64,000 nucleotides of DNA. Source: UBA5239 sp040391785 (lineage in GTDB: Bacteria > Verrucomicrobiota > Lentisphaeria > Victivallales > Victivallaceae). Under the pieces are notes generated by a model. The model saw only the letters and a program-made list of their open reading frames with translations. It did not search any database and was not told where the DNA came from. A program made the position numbers and the translations under genes. The DNA lies in the NCBI GenBank assembly GCA_040391785.1, contig JBEBXH010000007.1, positions 55,416 through 119,415 of the forward strand. The letters are read 5' to 3'. This document shows positions 16,808 to 25,842 of this stretch, in pieces (position 1 is the stretch's first letter; each line of letters opens with the position of its first letter).

Positions 16808-17911
16808 TTATTTGCCCTTGAACCCACTGGTGGATTTGCGGATGTGCAACTGCGGGTACAGCTCCACACGGTTCGAGACTTTGATCCCGGGATTGCTGAA
16901 AATGTGATCGAGCGATTTGACGATCTCCTCCGCCAACCGCTCTTTCGGCGTAGCCACCGAGGTCAGCTGCGGATAAATCCGGTGCGTGTGGTCGAGGTCG
17001 TCGCAGCCGATCACCGCCAGTTGGCCCGGCACCCGGACCCCGTGCTTGCGCGCCGCCATGCTGATGCCGATCGCACCAAGGTCGTTGTGCGCCAGCACTC
17101 CGTCAATTTTAGTGCCTTGTTCCAGCAGTTTGCTGAACACCTCGTAACTATCGTCGATGGTGCCAAGGGATGGAGCAACCCGCTCATCCGGAGCCGATTT
17201 CGGATAATACTCCTGAAAAAACCGCTTCACCCCGACATAGCGCTCCCAAAACAATTCGTTTGTGCCGCCCACGTACCAGATGTTACGACAGCCGATCTGA
17301 TACAAATGCTGCAGCGCGGTATAAGCCCCGGCGGCCATGTTCACATACACATAATTCTCCAGCGCTTCACGCGGCAGATAAACCAGTAGCGGCACCTTCA
17401 AACGATCCATTTCACGCTGGATTCTCCTCTCAAAAACAATCCCCGGCACCATGATTACCGCATCACACCGGGTCTCGTCAACCAAACGACACAGGGTTTC
17501 GACGGTTTTGTTTTCCAGTTCCTTCCGGGAGCCGCCATACATCGGCATATAGAAGGGAATCGGATTATAACGGGTTACATCCGCATTTTGCAGCAATGTC
17601 TGCTGGATCAGCATCATTTGCTCGGTATAGGCGATATCGTCCTGCATACGGACAACCAGAATTTTTTTCAGATCCTGCATGAAAAAATGATGGCTGCCTG
17701 GTTCCGCCACCACCGCCCGAAGTTCCGGCTTTTTCAACACATAGCCGCGCTCGTGTAGCAGCTGAATGCTGTGGCGGATGGTCATCACGCTGACCCCGGC
17801 GCTCCGGGCCATTTCGCCCTCCGGCGGCAACTTCATACCGGGCTGTAAACCGGGGAGAATATTCGAAATAATATATTCAGCCCCCATTTCATATTTTTTC
17901 TGTTTCTTCAT
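16808..17911 (-). CDS. GntR-type DNA-binding / LacI-type sensor transcriptional regulator (cassette C)
   Basis: The 367-residue protein has a GntR winged helix (KLPPEGEMARSAGVSVMTIRHSI, residues about 25-50) and a LacI/GalR-like sensor (AVIGCDDLDHTHRIYPQLTSV near the C-terminus). The start is set at the ATG at 17911. The in-frame ATG at 17947 lies inside the -35 box of a perfect promoter, so it cannot be on the message. The predicted transcription start coincides with the 17911 ATG and no ribosome site exists, so translation is probably leaderless. It is divergent from the cassette C pseudopilin gene, and two identical palindromes lie between them. Confidence 0.85.
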   Translation of the reverse strand: MKKQKKYEMGAEYIISNILPGLQPGMKLPPEGEMARSAGVSVMTIRHSIQLLHERGYVLKKPELRAVVAEPGSHHFFMQDLKKILVVRMQDDIAYTEQMMLIQQTLLQNADVTRYNPIPFYMPMYGGSRKELENKTVETLCRLVDETRCDAVIMVPGIVFERRIQREMDRLKVPLLVYLPREALENYVYVNMAAGAYTALQHLYQIGCRNIWYVGGTNELFWERYVGVKRFFQEYYPKSAPDERVAPSLGTIDDSYEVFSKLLEQGTKIDGVLAHNDLGAIGISMAARKHGVRVPGQLAVIGCDDLDHTHRIYPQLTSVATPKERLAEEIVKSLDHIFSNPGIKVSNRVELYPQLHIRKSTSGFKGK

Positions 17912-17918
17912 ACGGACT

Positions 17919-17947
17919 ATTATAGCGTTATCCGACAGAAAAATCAA
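17919..17947 (-). promoter_or_regulatory. Promoter giving a leaderless message for the cassette C regulator
   Basis: On the reverse strand TTGATT (17947-17942), 17 bases, TATAAT (17924-17919). Seven bases separate the -10 box from the ATG at 17911, so transcription should start at or next to the start codon. Confidence 0.7.
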
Positions 17948-17971
17948 TCATTATCATGATATTACGAAAAA

Positions 17972-18002
17972 TATACGTATAATTTTTAATAATATACGTA
18001 TA
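17972..18002. promoter_or_regulatory. Two identical TATACGTATA operators, two helical turns apart
   Basis: The perfect palindrome TATACGTATA occurs at 17972-17981 and 17993-18002, 21 bases centre to centre, between the divergent regulator and pseudopilin promoters. The core resembles the known AraR operator (TGTACGTACA core), and AraR has the same GntR plus LacI-sensor architecture as the adjacent regulator. Cooperative binding of two dimers on one face of the DNA is likely. Confidence 0.65.
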
Positions 18003-18048
18003 CTTTATGCAATTTCGAAAAATTTCGGTCTTTCAGAATTCCAGTCTG

Positions 18049-18077
18049 TTGACAGCACCCGGGTCTCCCATTATAAT
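18049..18077 (+). promoter_or_regulatory. Consensus promoter of the cassette C pseudopilin operon
   Basis: TTGACA (18049-18054), 17 bases, TATAAT (18072-18077): both boxes and spacing are perfect. The start codon of the pseudopilin is at 18115 behind GGAGG. The operators at 17972-18002 lie upstream of the -35 box. Confidence 0.8.
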
Positions 18078-18114
18078 AGTATGCAGTAAAACGGATAAAA
18101 CTGGAGGCTCCGCA

Positions 18115-18798
18115 ATGAGAAGAGGATCATATTTTACACTTATAGAACTCCTGGTCGTAGTGGCTATTATTGCAATATTAGCGGCGATGCTGCTGCCAGC
18201 CTTGAGCATGGCACGCGAAAAAGCCAAAGACGCCATCTGCCGGAACAACCTCCGCCAACACGGCGTGGCGACATTGATCTACACCATGGACAACGACGGT
18301 TATCTCATACCGTTCCGGGCTCCGAGCGGCACTTATGCCTATGATGCTTACCGGCTCAGCATGGGAGAACTGCTCATCAATCTGGGCCGGAATTACGAGG
18401 ATAAACGAGTCCCCGATGTCAGGACTTATCAGTGCCCGCGCAATCCTGTGCTTTGCACGTTACTGCAGCGGCAGGATGAATTTCCGAACGCCAGTTTCAG
18501 CGCTTTCGGCAGTTACTGTTATATGGTCCGTGAACGGGCCAAACCATTTGCCGCCAGTGCGGCAATCTACGACAATTCAGTCATGGGGAAAAGCACTAAA
18601 ACAGATAAACTGTATCAGGGCATTATGGTCTGGGACCTTGAGCTGAATCACAATAACGGAACGATCAATTTGTTTTTCCTCGAGGGCAATGTGAATACGG
18701 TCAAAAAACGGGGTCCTACCTTTGAATTCAAAGCTGCCTCCGCCACATTGAACTCAATGGCAATCATTCTCGACCGTGCTGAACTTTTTCTCCGATAA
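18115..18798 (+). CDS. Pseudopilin-like protein with degenerate H-X9-DG motif (cassette C)
   Basis: The 227-residue protein starts MRRGSY then FTLIELLVVVAIIAILAA with Glu+5; the residue before Phe is Tyr, not Gly. The helix continues into LSMAREKAKDAICRNNLRQHG as in the others. The C-terminal motif is altered: H-NNGTINLFFL-EGNV has ten residues in the spacer and Glu instead of Asp. The start at 18115 is preferred over an upstream in-frame ATG because of the GGAGG ribosome site and the promoter at 18049-18077. The secreted protein gene follows after 25 bases. Confidence 0.83.
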   Translation: MRRGSYFTLIELLVVVAIIAILAAMLLPALSMAREKAKDAICRNNLRQHGVATLIYTMDNDGYLIPFRAPSGTYAYDAYRLSMGELLINLGRNYEDKRVPDVRTYQCPRNPVLCTLLQRQDEFPNASFSAFGSYCYMVRERAKPFAASAAIYDNSVMGKSTKTDKLYQGIMVWDLELNHNNGTINLFFLEGNVNTVKKRGPTFEFKAASATLNSMAIILDRAELFLR

Positions 18799-18823
18799 AT
18801 CATCCCCTAACCAAAGGTTTATT

Positions 18824-21331
18824 ATGTTATTGAAACTCATCCTCCCCCTGTTGTTGCTAATGCCGACATTTGCCACTGCTGAAGTGAAGGAATTGAAAAG
18901 CCACACCCTCTTTAATTTCACCGGAGGCAAAGCCGATGAAAATATTGCCGGTTGGAAAACGCATATGTGGCATGAACACAACACGACCTCTTTCAAATAT
19001 GCCGGGGAGCGCGGCGCCCGCCTGACATTCCCCAAGGGAGTGGGAAATTCCGCGCCCAACGTCTTTTTTCAATGGAATCCTCCGGCCGACTGGAGCGAAT
19101 ATAACTTTCTGGAACTTGATCTCTACAACCCATCCAATGAAGTCGATATCCTGCAGATCGACCTGCGTACGGACAACGCCAAAGCCCGGGTCAGTCACCA
19201 TAGCGTCCATGTTCCACCGAAGAAGGATGTCAAAATCAAAATTCCTTTCAATGTCTACCGCAATTGGGCCCCGTCGCCCGCAAATTTTGAAAAGGTCAGG
19301 GTCCTGAGCCTGATCCGGCGGATTCCGCCGCGCGAACTTAATTTCTATATCAAAAGCATCAGACTGTTGTCATTGGAAGCACCGGAACGGCGATTTGAAT
19401 TTGACGGGCTTGCCGCCTATCAGTTCGGGGCGGCCGGGCAAACGCCGAAAGACGGTTTCCAGTTGATCCCGCCGGACTCGCCGCTGTGGAGTGGCGCAGA
19501 GCGTACCGTTGACACCGTCAAAACCGGGTACGACACTCTGTGGGACACGATGACTACCGGTACCGGGCCAGCCGAACTGTCGCTGCCGGCAAAACCCGGT
19601 AAATACCTCGTCTTCGTGCTGCTTCACGGGCGTATCCAGTTTGCCCGCGACACTAAACTGGAACTCGGACGAAATTCCTACCGTCACCTGATCTGCAACG
19701 GTTACCCGGAGTACCGGCTGATCCGGGCCGAAGCAGGCGCTGATGGCAAACTCAAACTGAAATTGAGCCCGGGGACTCCGCACAGCCGCTGGGGAATCAC
19801 CGCCGTAGTCGTGATGGATGCCGGCAAGGCCGAAACGCTGATGCGTGAATTCACCTGGCCGATGTACGACGATATGGCAGTGGCCCCATGGAGTCTGCGC
19901 GGTTTCATGGCAGAAAAACGCGAGAACATTCCATCTGATTTTCAGGTGACGGAGTGGGATTTTTATACTGGTAAGCTGAAGGAATTCACGAGCCTGAACA
20001 ATAATTTTTTCTCTGTCTTTATTCCAAACGATACAAACGAATTCGCCATTACCTGTCCTCCCGGCGTCAAAGTTCAGCGCGCCATGTTGTACAGTGTCCG
20101 CGACCTGGAGCGTTTCGTCCGCAATCCGCGCTTTTTCCAGACGGTCGACGGTTCATTTTCGATACGTGGCGGCCAGCGCGAATATTTCCGGCTGGAGTCC
20201 GACAAGGATGCTTCCGGAGTGTTGGAAATCTCTGCTGACGGGCGAAGAATGAAAGTTCCGTTTAAAATCACTGCCACTCAGTTACCGGCCCCCTCGGATA
20301 ACATCAATTACTTCCTTTATTATTATCAGTTCGGATTCGGTGGCGGGCCGGAATCGGTCAGGCTTCAATTGCTGCAGGAACGCAAGGAGTTGGAATTCAT
20401 CCGGATGAACGGTTTTTCCTCCATTGAAATTCCGATGGGCTGTGCGGTGAAATATGAAAATGACAATTTCAAATTCAATTTTGCATCAACGATTAACTTC
20501 ATGAAACGTCTCCGCAAATACTGGCCGGAAGCCAAGGGAATCTTTCCGGTTTTCCTGGTACAACAACTTCGCCCGATCAACCAGACCCTTGGCAAGACGG
20601 ATTACCTGTGGGACGAAAAATTGTATGAAAAAAGTATTCCGGTAGTTCAGGAATTCGTCCGCCAATGTGAAGTCGTTGCCAGGGAGAACAACTGGCCGAA
20701 ATTGGCTTATTACCCCTTCGATGAATTCGGCAACCATGAATATACCGCCAAAATGCACCGCGCGATCAAAGAGGCGGGTGGCATGACCTATTCGACATCC
20801 GTGGGAAGCTATGGCAACAGCTACAACATCTCTTCCGGGGACGGTCTGGATATTTACTGTTTCCCGGATCTGGAAGGTGCCGATATGGGAAAAATGACCG
20901 CAGCCGCGGACAAAATCAATGCGCAGATCTGGCGCTACTCCATCGAAAGCTCCCGTCCGCTCCTCGACCGTTACATGTGGGGCCTGAGTGCCTGGCAACT
21001 CGGCTTGAAAGGCTATGGAGCGTGGCACTTCGACGGACGGAATTTTTCGATTTCCGAACTGCAGAACGGTTCGTATTATTATGCCTATGCGGCCATTGGC
21101 AACGGTGAAATCATGCCGTCACTGGCACTGCTCGGCGTTCGCGACGCCATGCTGGATTATGCTGCGCTGATCGCGGTCGAGAAATCCGGCAAAGCTCAGC
21201 AATTGCTCGACGAACTGCGGCAGGATGCCGCCCGCCTCGGACCCAACCCCGGCGAACAGACCTTGCAGCAATGGTTCAACGCTGGCGGCCGCGAGAAATT
21301 AACCCGCCTCCGCGCCCTGGCTCGAGAATAG
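18824..21331 (+). CDS. Secreted DUF4091-like glycoside hydrolase-domain protein (cassette C)
   Basis: The 835-residue protein has a signal peptide (MLLKLILPLLLLMPTFATAE). Residues about 20-180 look like a beta-sandwich with carbohydrate-binding character (FNFTGGKADENIAGWKTHMW; NFLELDLYNPSNEVDILQID). The second half resembles a TIM barrel of the DUF4091 type (YYPFDEFGNHEYTAKMHRAI; MWGLSAWQLGLKGYGAWHFDG; SLALLGVRDAMLDYAALIAV). The Asp/Glu in PFDEFGN are candidate catalytic residues. Enzymatic activity is inferred from the domain type only. I chose ATG 18824, after AAAGG, because the upstream in-frame ATG lies within the pseudopilin gene and would hide the signal peptide. Confidence 0.78.
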   Translation: MLLKLILPLLLLMPTFATAEVKELKSHTLFNFTGGKADENIAGWKTHMWHEHNTTSFKYAGERGARLTFPKGVGNSAPNVFFQWNPPADWSEYNFLELDLYNPSNEVDILQIDLRTDNAKARVSHHSVHVPPKKDVKIKIPFNVYRNWAPSPANFEKVRVLSLIRRIPPRELNFYIKSIRLLSLEAPERRFEFDGLAAYQFGAAGQTPKDGFQLIPPDSPLWSGAERTVDTVKTGYDTLWDTMTTGTGPAELSLPAKPGKYLVFVLLHGRIQFARDTKLELGRNSYRHLICNGYPEYRLIRAEAGADGKLKLKLSPGTPHSRWGITAVVVMDAGKAETLMREFTWPMYDDMAVAPWSLRGFMAEKRENIPSDFQVTEWDFYTGKLKEFTSLNNNFFSVFIPNDTNEFAITCPPGVKVQRAMLYSVRDLERFVRNPRFFQTVDGSFSIRGGQREYFRLESDKDASGVLEISADGRRMKVPFKITATQLPAPSDNINYFLYYYQFGFGGGPESVRLQLLQERKELEFIRMNGFSSIEIPMGCAVKYENDNFKFNFASTINFMKRLRKYWPEAKGIFPVFLVQQLRPINQTLGKTDYLWDEKLYEKSIPVVQEFVRQCEVVARENNWPKLAYYPFDEFGNHEYTAKMHRAIKEAGGMTYSTSVGSYGNSYNISSGDGLDIYCFPDLEGADMGKMTAAADKINAQIWRYSIESSRPLLDRYMWGLSAWQLGLKGYGAWHFDGRNFSISELQNGSYYYAYAAIGNGEIMPSLALLGVRDAMLDYAALIAVEKSGKAQQLLDELRQDAARLGPNPGEQTLQQWFNAGGREKLTRLRALARE

Positions 21332-21335
21332 GATT

Positions 21336-22076
21336 TTATATCAGGCCGAGCTCGCGCAGGATCGGAATAATCTGGTCCGGGTTGTTTGAGGTAATGGAAT
21401 CGACGTCGAAACGCAAGGCGTTTTCCACATCCTGGCGGCTGTCGCCACGGTAGGTATTGACCTTGATGCCGCGGTCATGGAAAAATTTGACGTTTTCGGT
21501 GGTCAGCTTCGCGTTCCAGATGCAGACATAGTCAATGAAATCATACATGTTCTCCGCGTGGGTCGCCATGCCTTCTTCGGGGAAGCCCTCGAGGAGCAGC
21601 CGGGGTTCAAGTTCATGGACCTTTTGCAGGATATGGCCATAAAATGATATGATCATACACTGGTCCAGCAGCCTGCGGCTCTGCAACAGGTTCACGACCT
21701 GTTCGGCGCACTCTTCCTGATCGTCCTTGATCTCGATCTGAAGTTGAAAACCCGGCCGGGGTTTGCCGAAAACCAGATCCAGAACCTCGACCAGAGTCGG
21801 AATCCGGGTTCCCCTGAATTCTTCCCCCTTCCACAAGCCGAAATCCAAAGCACGAAGTTCCGCGAAGGTCATTTCCCGGATCAGCCCCTCTCCATTGCTG
21901 CAGCGTTTGATCTCCGGGTCATGGGTGACGACTAGTTGATGGTCGGCCGTCAGCTGAACGTCCAGTTCCATAGCGTCCACGCCGCATTCCAGTGCCTTCT
22001 CAAAGGCGATCAGGGTGTTTTCCGGATAAGTGGCGGAAAGCCCCCGGTGTCCGACGATCGGTAATTTTTTTCTCAT
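21336..22076 (-). CDS. Glycerophosphodiester phosphodiesterase family protein
   Basis: The 246-residue GDPD-family protein shows the catalytic signatures VGHRGLSATYPENTLIAF, DAMELDVQLTADHQLVVTHD (Glu/Asp metal ligands and second His) and QLQIEIKDD. No signal peptide is present, so it resembles cytoplasmic UgpQ, which splits glycerophosphodiesters into glycerol-3-phosphate and an alcohol. It is convergent with the cassette C secreted protein gene and seems to be transcribed alone. Confidence 0.9.
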   Translation of the reverse strand: MRKKLPIVGHRGLSATYPENTLIAFEKALECGVDAMELDVQLTADHQLVVTHDPEIKRCSNGEGLIREMTFAELRALDFGLWKGEEFRGTRIPTLVEVLDLVFGKPRPGFQLQIEIKDDQEECAEQVVNLLQSRRLLDQCMIISFYGHILQKVHELEPRLLLEGFPEEGMATHAENMYDFIDYVCIWNAKLTTENVKFFHDRGIKVNTYRGDSRQDVENALRFDVDSITSNNPDQIIPILRELGLI

Positions 22077-22295
22077 GATTCCCTTCCTGTATGGTATCGT
22101 ACACTATAACCCCATTGCCCGGCTGAGTCAATCTTCGTTCCTTTTTTTGTTAAACACGGAAATTTTTGAGATAGGGAACGCGGGGTTCTTCGCATTACGA
22201 AACTTGTACTTTGCGTCCTTTACTTTTTATGATTTCCGTGGTTTCTGGTTTTGTTTTCGGCGAAATCAAGGTTATATTGCATGGCGAGGTAAAAT

Positions 22296-22613
22296 ATGGA
22301 TTATGTGAAACTGGAATTTTATGTGCCCACGAACCAGGCGGAAGAAGTCAAGTTCGCGGTATTTGAGGCCGGAGCAGGCAAACTCGGCAATTATGACAAC
22401 TGCTGCTGGCAAACTGCGGGGAACGGACAGTTCCGGCCGCTGCCGGGCAGTAACCCGTTTATCGGCACTCATGCCAAGGTCGAGGAAGTCGAGGAAATGA
22501 AGGTCGAACTGATTTGCTCCGCAGATAGAATCAAAGAAGTGATCGCCGCCTTGAAAAAGGCCCATCCGTATGAAACGCCGGCCTATCAATATTGGCCGGT
22601 ATCGATCGATTGA
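22296..22613 (+). CDS. Stand-alone NIF3/CutA-like domain protein
   Basis: The 105-residue protein (YVKLEFYVPTNQAEEVKFAV, GAGKLGNYDNCCW, ALKKAHPYETPAYQYWPV) matches the CutA-like insert domain of YqfO/NIF3 proteins that also occurs alone. HPYETPAY is the diagnostic end. The biochemical role is unknown; trimeric assembly and small-ligand or metal binding have been suggested for the family. It precedes the site-2 protease gene by nine bases and may share its transcript. Confidence 0.8.
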   Translation: MDYVKLEFYVPTNQAEEVKFAVFEAGAGKLGNYDNCCWQTAGNGQFRPLPGSNPFIGTHAKVEEVEEMKVELICSADRIKEVIAALKKAHPYETPAYQYWPVSID

Positions 22614-22622
22614 GGAGTATTT

Positions 22623-23252
22623 ATGATATTTATTCGATATTTATGGGATTATCCGCAGCTGTTTTTCATGCAGATATTTGTCGTGGTGGTATCGGTCTGC
22701 TGCCACGAACTCGCCCACGCCTGGGTGGCGTTGAAGGAAGGGGATGCGACGGCCGCCGAACAGGGGCATTTGACGCTGAATCCGTTAAAACAGATGGGAC
22801 TCTGGTCGCTGGTGCTGCTGTGCCTGATCGGGCTGGCATGGGGCCAGGTACCGGTGAATCCGGCGCGGATGCGGCGCAAAGTCAGCGATATGATCGTGTC
22901 GCTGGCGGGGCCGTGCACCAATCTGTTGCTATTTCTGCTTTTTTCCGCCGGAATGGCGTTTTGTGAGTATTTCAAGGCACCCCCGCCCGCTTATCTGCTA
23001 TGCAAATTGGGTGGAGTCATTAACATCGTGCTTTTTGTGATCAATATCATGCCGGTACCGGGTTTCGACGGCTGGCACGTGTTGACGCATTTTGCGCCGC
23101 ATTTGAAGCAGGCGCGCAATGAAATGGTAGGAGGAATCGCCATATTTCTGGTACTGTTGGTCGTGGTATTTCTCGACTATGTATACGCGGCCGGGGTGTT
23201 TCTGACGGAGCTGGCGGCAAAAGGCGTGTTCCATATTCTGACGTATTTTTAA
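22623..23252 (+). CDS. Site-2 protease family (M50) membrane metalloprotease
   Basis: The 209-residue membrane protein has the zinc motif HELAH (residues about 27-31, CCHELAHAWVALKEGD) and the second motif NIMPVPGFDGWHV with the third ligand Asp. It is the compact rhomboid-sized form of S2P without PDZ domain (YwhC/Rip-like). Substrates are unknown. It sits between the NIF3-like gene and xseA with 3-9 base gaps, an apparent housekeeping operon. Confidence 0.88.
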   Translation: MIFIRYLWDYPQLFFMQIFVVVVSVCCHELAHAWVALKEGDATAAEQGHLTLNPLKQMGLWSLVLLCLIGLAWGQVPVNPARMRRKVSDMIVSLAGPCTNLLLFLLFSAGMAFCEYFKAPPPAYLLCKLGGVINIVLFVINIMPVPGFDGWHVLTHFAPHLKQARNEMVGGIAIFLVLLVVVFLDYVYAAGVFLTELAAKGVFHILTYF

Positions 23253-23255
23253 GCG

Positions 23256-24590
23256 ATGAACGAAAACGATAAAATCTGGCAGGTGTCCGAGGCAAACGCG
23301 GTGGTCCGCGAAATCCTCGAAAACAGTCTGATGCCGTTCTGGATGCGCGGCGAGATCGGCACGCTGAGCGTGCAACGCGCCTCCGGGCATGTGTATATGA
23401 CGCTCAAGGACAAACGTTCGCAGATGCGGGTGGTGTTTTTCAGCGGGGCGCGGGCTGTGGAGCAGCTGCGGCTGCAGATCGGCTCCGAGGTGGAAGTTTT
23501 CGGCAAACTTACCGTGTACGAAGTGCGCGGCGAATATCAGTTCAGCGTCAAGTCGATCCGCCCGGTCGGCTTCGGGGAACTACAGCGGCGCTTCGAGGAG
23601 CTGAAACTGCGGTTGAGCGCCGAGGGATTGTTCGACAGCGAGCGCAAGAGAAGTATTCCGGTACTGCCGGGTTGCGTGGGAGTGGTCACGTCGCCGGACG
23701 GCGCGGCCATCCGCGATTTCCTGCAGATTGTGACGCGCCGCTTTCCGGGACTGCCGGTGAAGATTTACCCCTCGCCGGTGCAGGGCGCCGCGGCGGCGCC
23801 GGGGCTGGTGCGCGGCATCGAATTTTTCAACCGTTCCGGCGGGGTGGATGTGATTGTGGTCACGCGCGGCGGCGGCAGCATGGAGGATTTGTGGGCCTTT
23901 AACGAGGAAATCGTGGTGCGGGCGATTGCGGCGAGCCGGATTCCGGTGATCAGCGCCGTGGGCCACGAAATCGATTTTACGCTGAGCGATTTCGCCGCGG
24001 ACTTGCGGGTGCCGACGCCGTCGGCGGCGGCCGAACTGGTGGCCGCCCACCGCGATGAGCTGATCGAACGGATGAACCGTTTGCAGAAAGATATGATTTC
24101 GTCGCTGGACGCCCTGCGGGCGGAGATGCGTCACCGTCTCGACGAAGCGGCTAACAGTTTTGTGTTCCGCGAGCCGGTCTATATGATCCGTCAGAAACAG
24201 CAGCAGATCGACGAACTGGACAGTGAAATGAAAAATGCGCTGCGCCACGCCATGGTTGAGGCTTCGAACCGGGCCGGACTACTCGGCGAACGGCTGAAAG
24301 GACTGTCGCCGCAGGCCGTGTTTCGCGAGAAGCGTTTGATCGTGAACCAGCTTGGCGAGCAGTTGCTGCGCAATACCCGGCATTACCACGCGAAAAAATC
24401 CGTTCAACTGGAGAACCTGAAGCGCTCGCTGGGCAACCTGGACCCTGCACAGGTACTCAAACGCGGCTACGCCATGGTCAACCGTCTCGACGACGGCCGG
24501 ATCATCACTTCGCCCGACGATGCCGCCATCGGCACCGAACTGACCATAAAACTCGCCCACGGCGAGATCATCACCCGCCGGGAGCGTTGA
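23256..24590 (+). CDS. xseA: Exodeoxyribonuclease VII large subunit
   Basis: The 444-residue protein has the N-terminal OB fold (LSVQRASGHVYMTLKDKRSQ), the nuclease core (GVVTSPDGAAIRDFLQIVTRRFP; VIVVTRGGGSMEDLWAFNEE; AVGHEIDFTLSDFAADLRVP) and a helical C-terminal part ending in LKRGYAMV. It degrades single-stranded DNA together with several XseB subunits. The xseB gene is not adjacent; nothing codes for it between here and the next gene. It starts three bases after the protease gene. Confidence 0.95.
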   Translation: MNENDKIWQVSEANAVVREILENSLMPFWMRGEIGTLSVQRASGHVYMTLKDKRSQMRVVFFSGARAVEQLRLQIGSEVEVFGKLTVYEVRGEYQFSVKSIRPVGFGELQRRFEELKLRLSAEGLFDSERKRSIPVLPGCVGVVTSPDGAAIRDFLQIVTRRFPGLPVKIYPSPVQGAAAAPGLVRGIEFFNRSGGVDVIVVTRGGGSMEDLWAFNEEIVVRAIAASRIPVISAVGHEIDFTLSDFAADLRVPTPSAAAELVAAHRDELIERMNRLQKDMISSLDALRAEMRHRLDEAANSFVFREPVYMIRQKQQQIDELDSEMKNALRHAMVEASNRAGLLGERLKGLSPQAVFREKRLIVNQLGEQLLRNTRHYHAKKSVQLENLKRSLGNLDPAQVLKRGYAMVNRLDDGRIITSPDDAAIGTELTIKLAHGEIITRRER

Positions 24591-24636
24591 TCGCTGCTTG
24601 TTTGCCGGTCTCCCCGCCAGGACACACTTTGAATTT

Positions 24637-25773
24637 CTAAGGCTCAAAAATGTCGATGACTTCCTGCATGTGCTTGACGATGGCGAGCTTCTGCGGACAG
24701 GCTGATTCGCAGCTGCCGCATTGCATGCAGTGGCCGGCGGTTTTGCCGCTGACCCACGGGTTGGTGCCGATCTGCCGGTAGCGGTCAAAAGCATGATGCT
24801 TGAATTTGTAAATCTTGTAGTAAATCAACGCTTCCAGCGCCACCGGGATATTGATGTCTTCCGGGCAGGCCGGACGGCAATAGCCGCAGCCGGTACAGTA
24901 AAGTTTACTCAATTTTTTGCAGTCTTCGCTGATCTGCGCCAGGGCGTCGAGCTCACAGCGCGAGAGCGACGCGGCGGAACCGGCCACCCGGGTATTTTCG
25001 TCAATCATGGCTTTGTCGCTCATGCCGGAAAGCGCACAGTGCAAATCCGGATGCGTCAGCACAAACCGCAGCGCCAGTTCCGGCGTGGTCATGGTCTCGC
25101 CGAGCGCGTCCTCGAACACCCCTTCGGCAAAGGCTAATCTGCCGCCGCCGACCGGCCCCATGCCCACCGTGCCGAGACCCTTCTGCGCCGCATACGAAAT
25201 CATTGTCGCGTTGGACACGTCCAGAATATTGTACTGGCACAGAACCGAGGCGAATTCACCAGTGTCGACCAGCGTTTTCATGGCCTCCGGCTTATCGTGA
25301 AACGAGAACGACAGATTCTTGATCAATCCTTCGTCCCTGGCTTTGGCCGCCGATTCGAAAATCTTGAATTCCTTGATCTCCTTATTCAGCGTCTCCCCGC
25401 CGATGCCGTGCAGGTAATAAAAATCGATGTATTCCACCCCGAGTTTTTCCAGCTGGTGCTCGAGAATCCGCCGGAAATCGCCAACTTCCTTTACCTGTCC
25501 GAGCGGAATTTTGGTGGCAAGCTTCACTTTTTCGCGCCAATTGTTGCGCTTGAGCGCCCGGCCCACTGCCACTTCGCTCAGCGAATGGCAATACATATAG
25601 GCGGTATCCACGTAATTGATCCCCTTTTCAAATCCGTAGCAGAGCAACTCCACCGCCGGTTCCAGATCAACTTCGCCTTTCACCTCGGCCGGGTCCGGGA
25701 TCGGCAGCCGCATCGCACCGAAACCGAGCGCGGAAATCTTGAATCCGGTCTTGCCAAAATCTCGATATTGCAT
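24637..25773 (-). CDS. Aldo/keto reductase fused to a 2x[4Fe-4S] ferredoxin domain
   Basis: The 378-residue protein joins an aldo/keto reductase barrel (MQYRDFGKTGFKISALGFGA; tetrad residues in NYVDTAYMY, VKLATKIP and YYLHGIGG) to a C-terminal ferredoxin-like part with CTGCGYCRPACP and CMQCGSCESACP. This architecture is common in anaerobes; substrates are mostly unknown. I chose the ATG at 25773, preceded by AGGAG, not the in-frame ATG at 25809. The gene stands alone. Confidence 0.9.
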   Translation of the reverse strand: MQYRDFGKTGFKISALGFGAMRLPIPDPAEVKGEVDLEPAVELLCYGFEKGINYVDTAYMYCHSLSEVAVGRALKRNNWREKVKLATKIPLGQVKEVGDFRRILEHQLEKLGVEYIDFYYLHGIGGETLNKEIKEFKIFESAAKARDEGLIKNLSFSFHDKPEAMKTLVDTGEFASVLCQYNILDVSNATMISYAAQKGLGTVGMGPVGGGRLAFAEGVFEDALGETMTTPELALRFVLTHPDLHCALSGMSDKAMIDENTRVAGSAASLSRCELDALAQISEDCKKLSKLYCTGCGYCRPACPEDINIPVALEALIYYKIYKFKHHAFDRYRQIGTNPWVSGKTAGHCMQCGSCESACPQKLAIVKHMQEVIDIFEP

Positions 25774-25842
25774 GATATTCGTCTCCTGACTATTTGTCAC
25801 AATATACACGTTACTTTTGAAGAGGTCAAATCAATTTTCCAA

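Noticed and set aside
15480..16907. A forward frame of 475 codons within the SSS symporter gene
   Set aside because: It is a frame-shifted reading of the symporter with Arg/Gly/Ala-rich sequence and no ribosome site.
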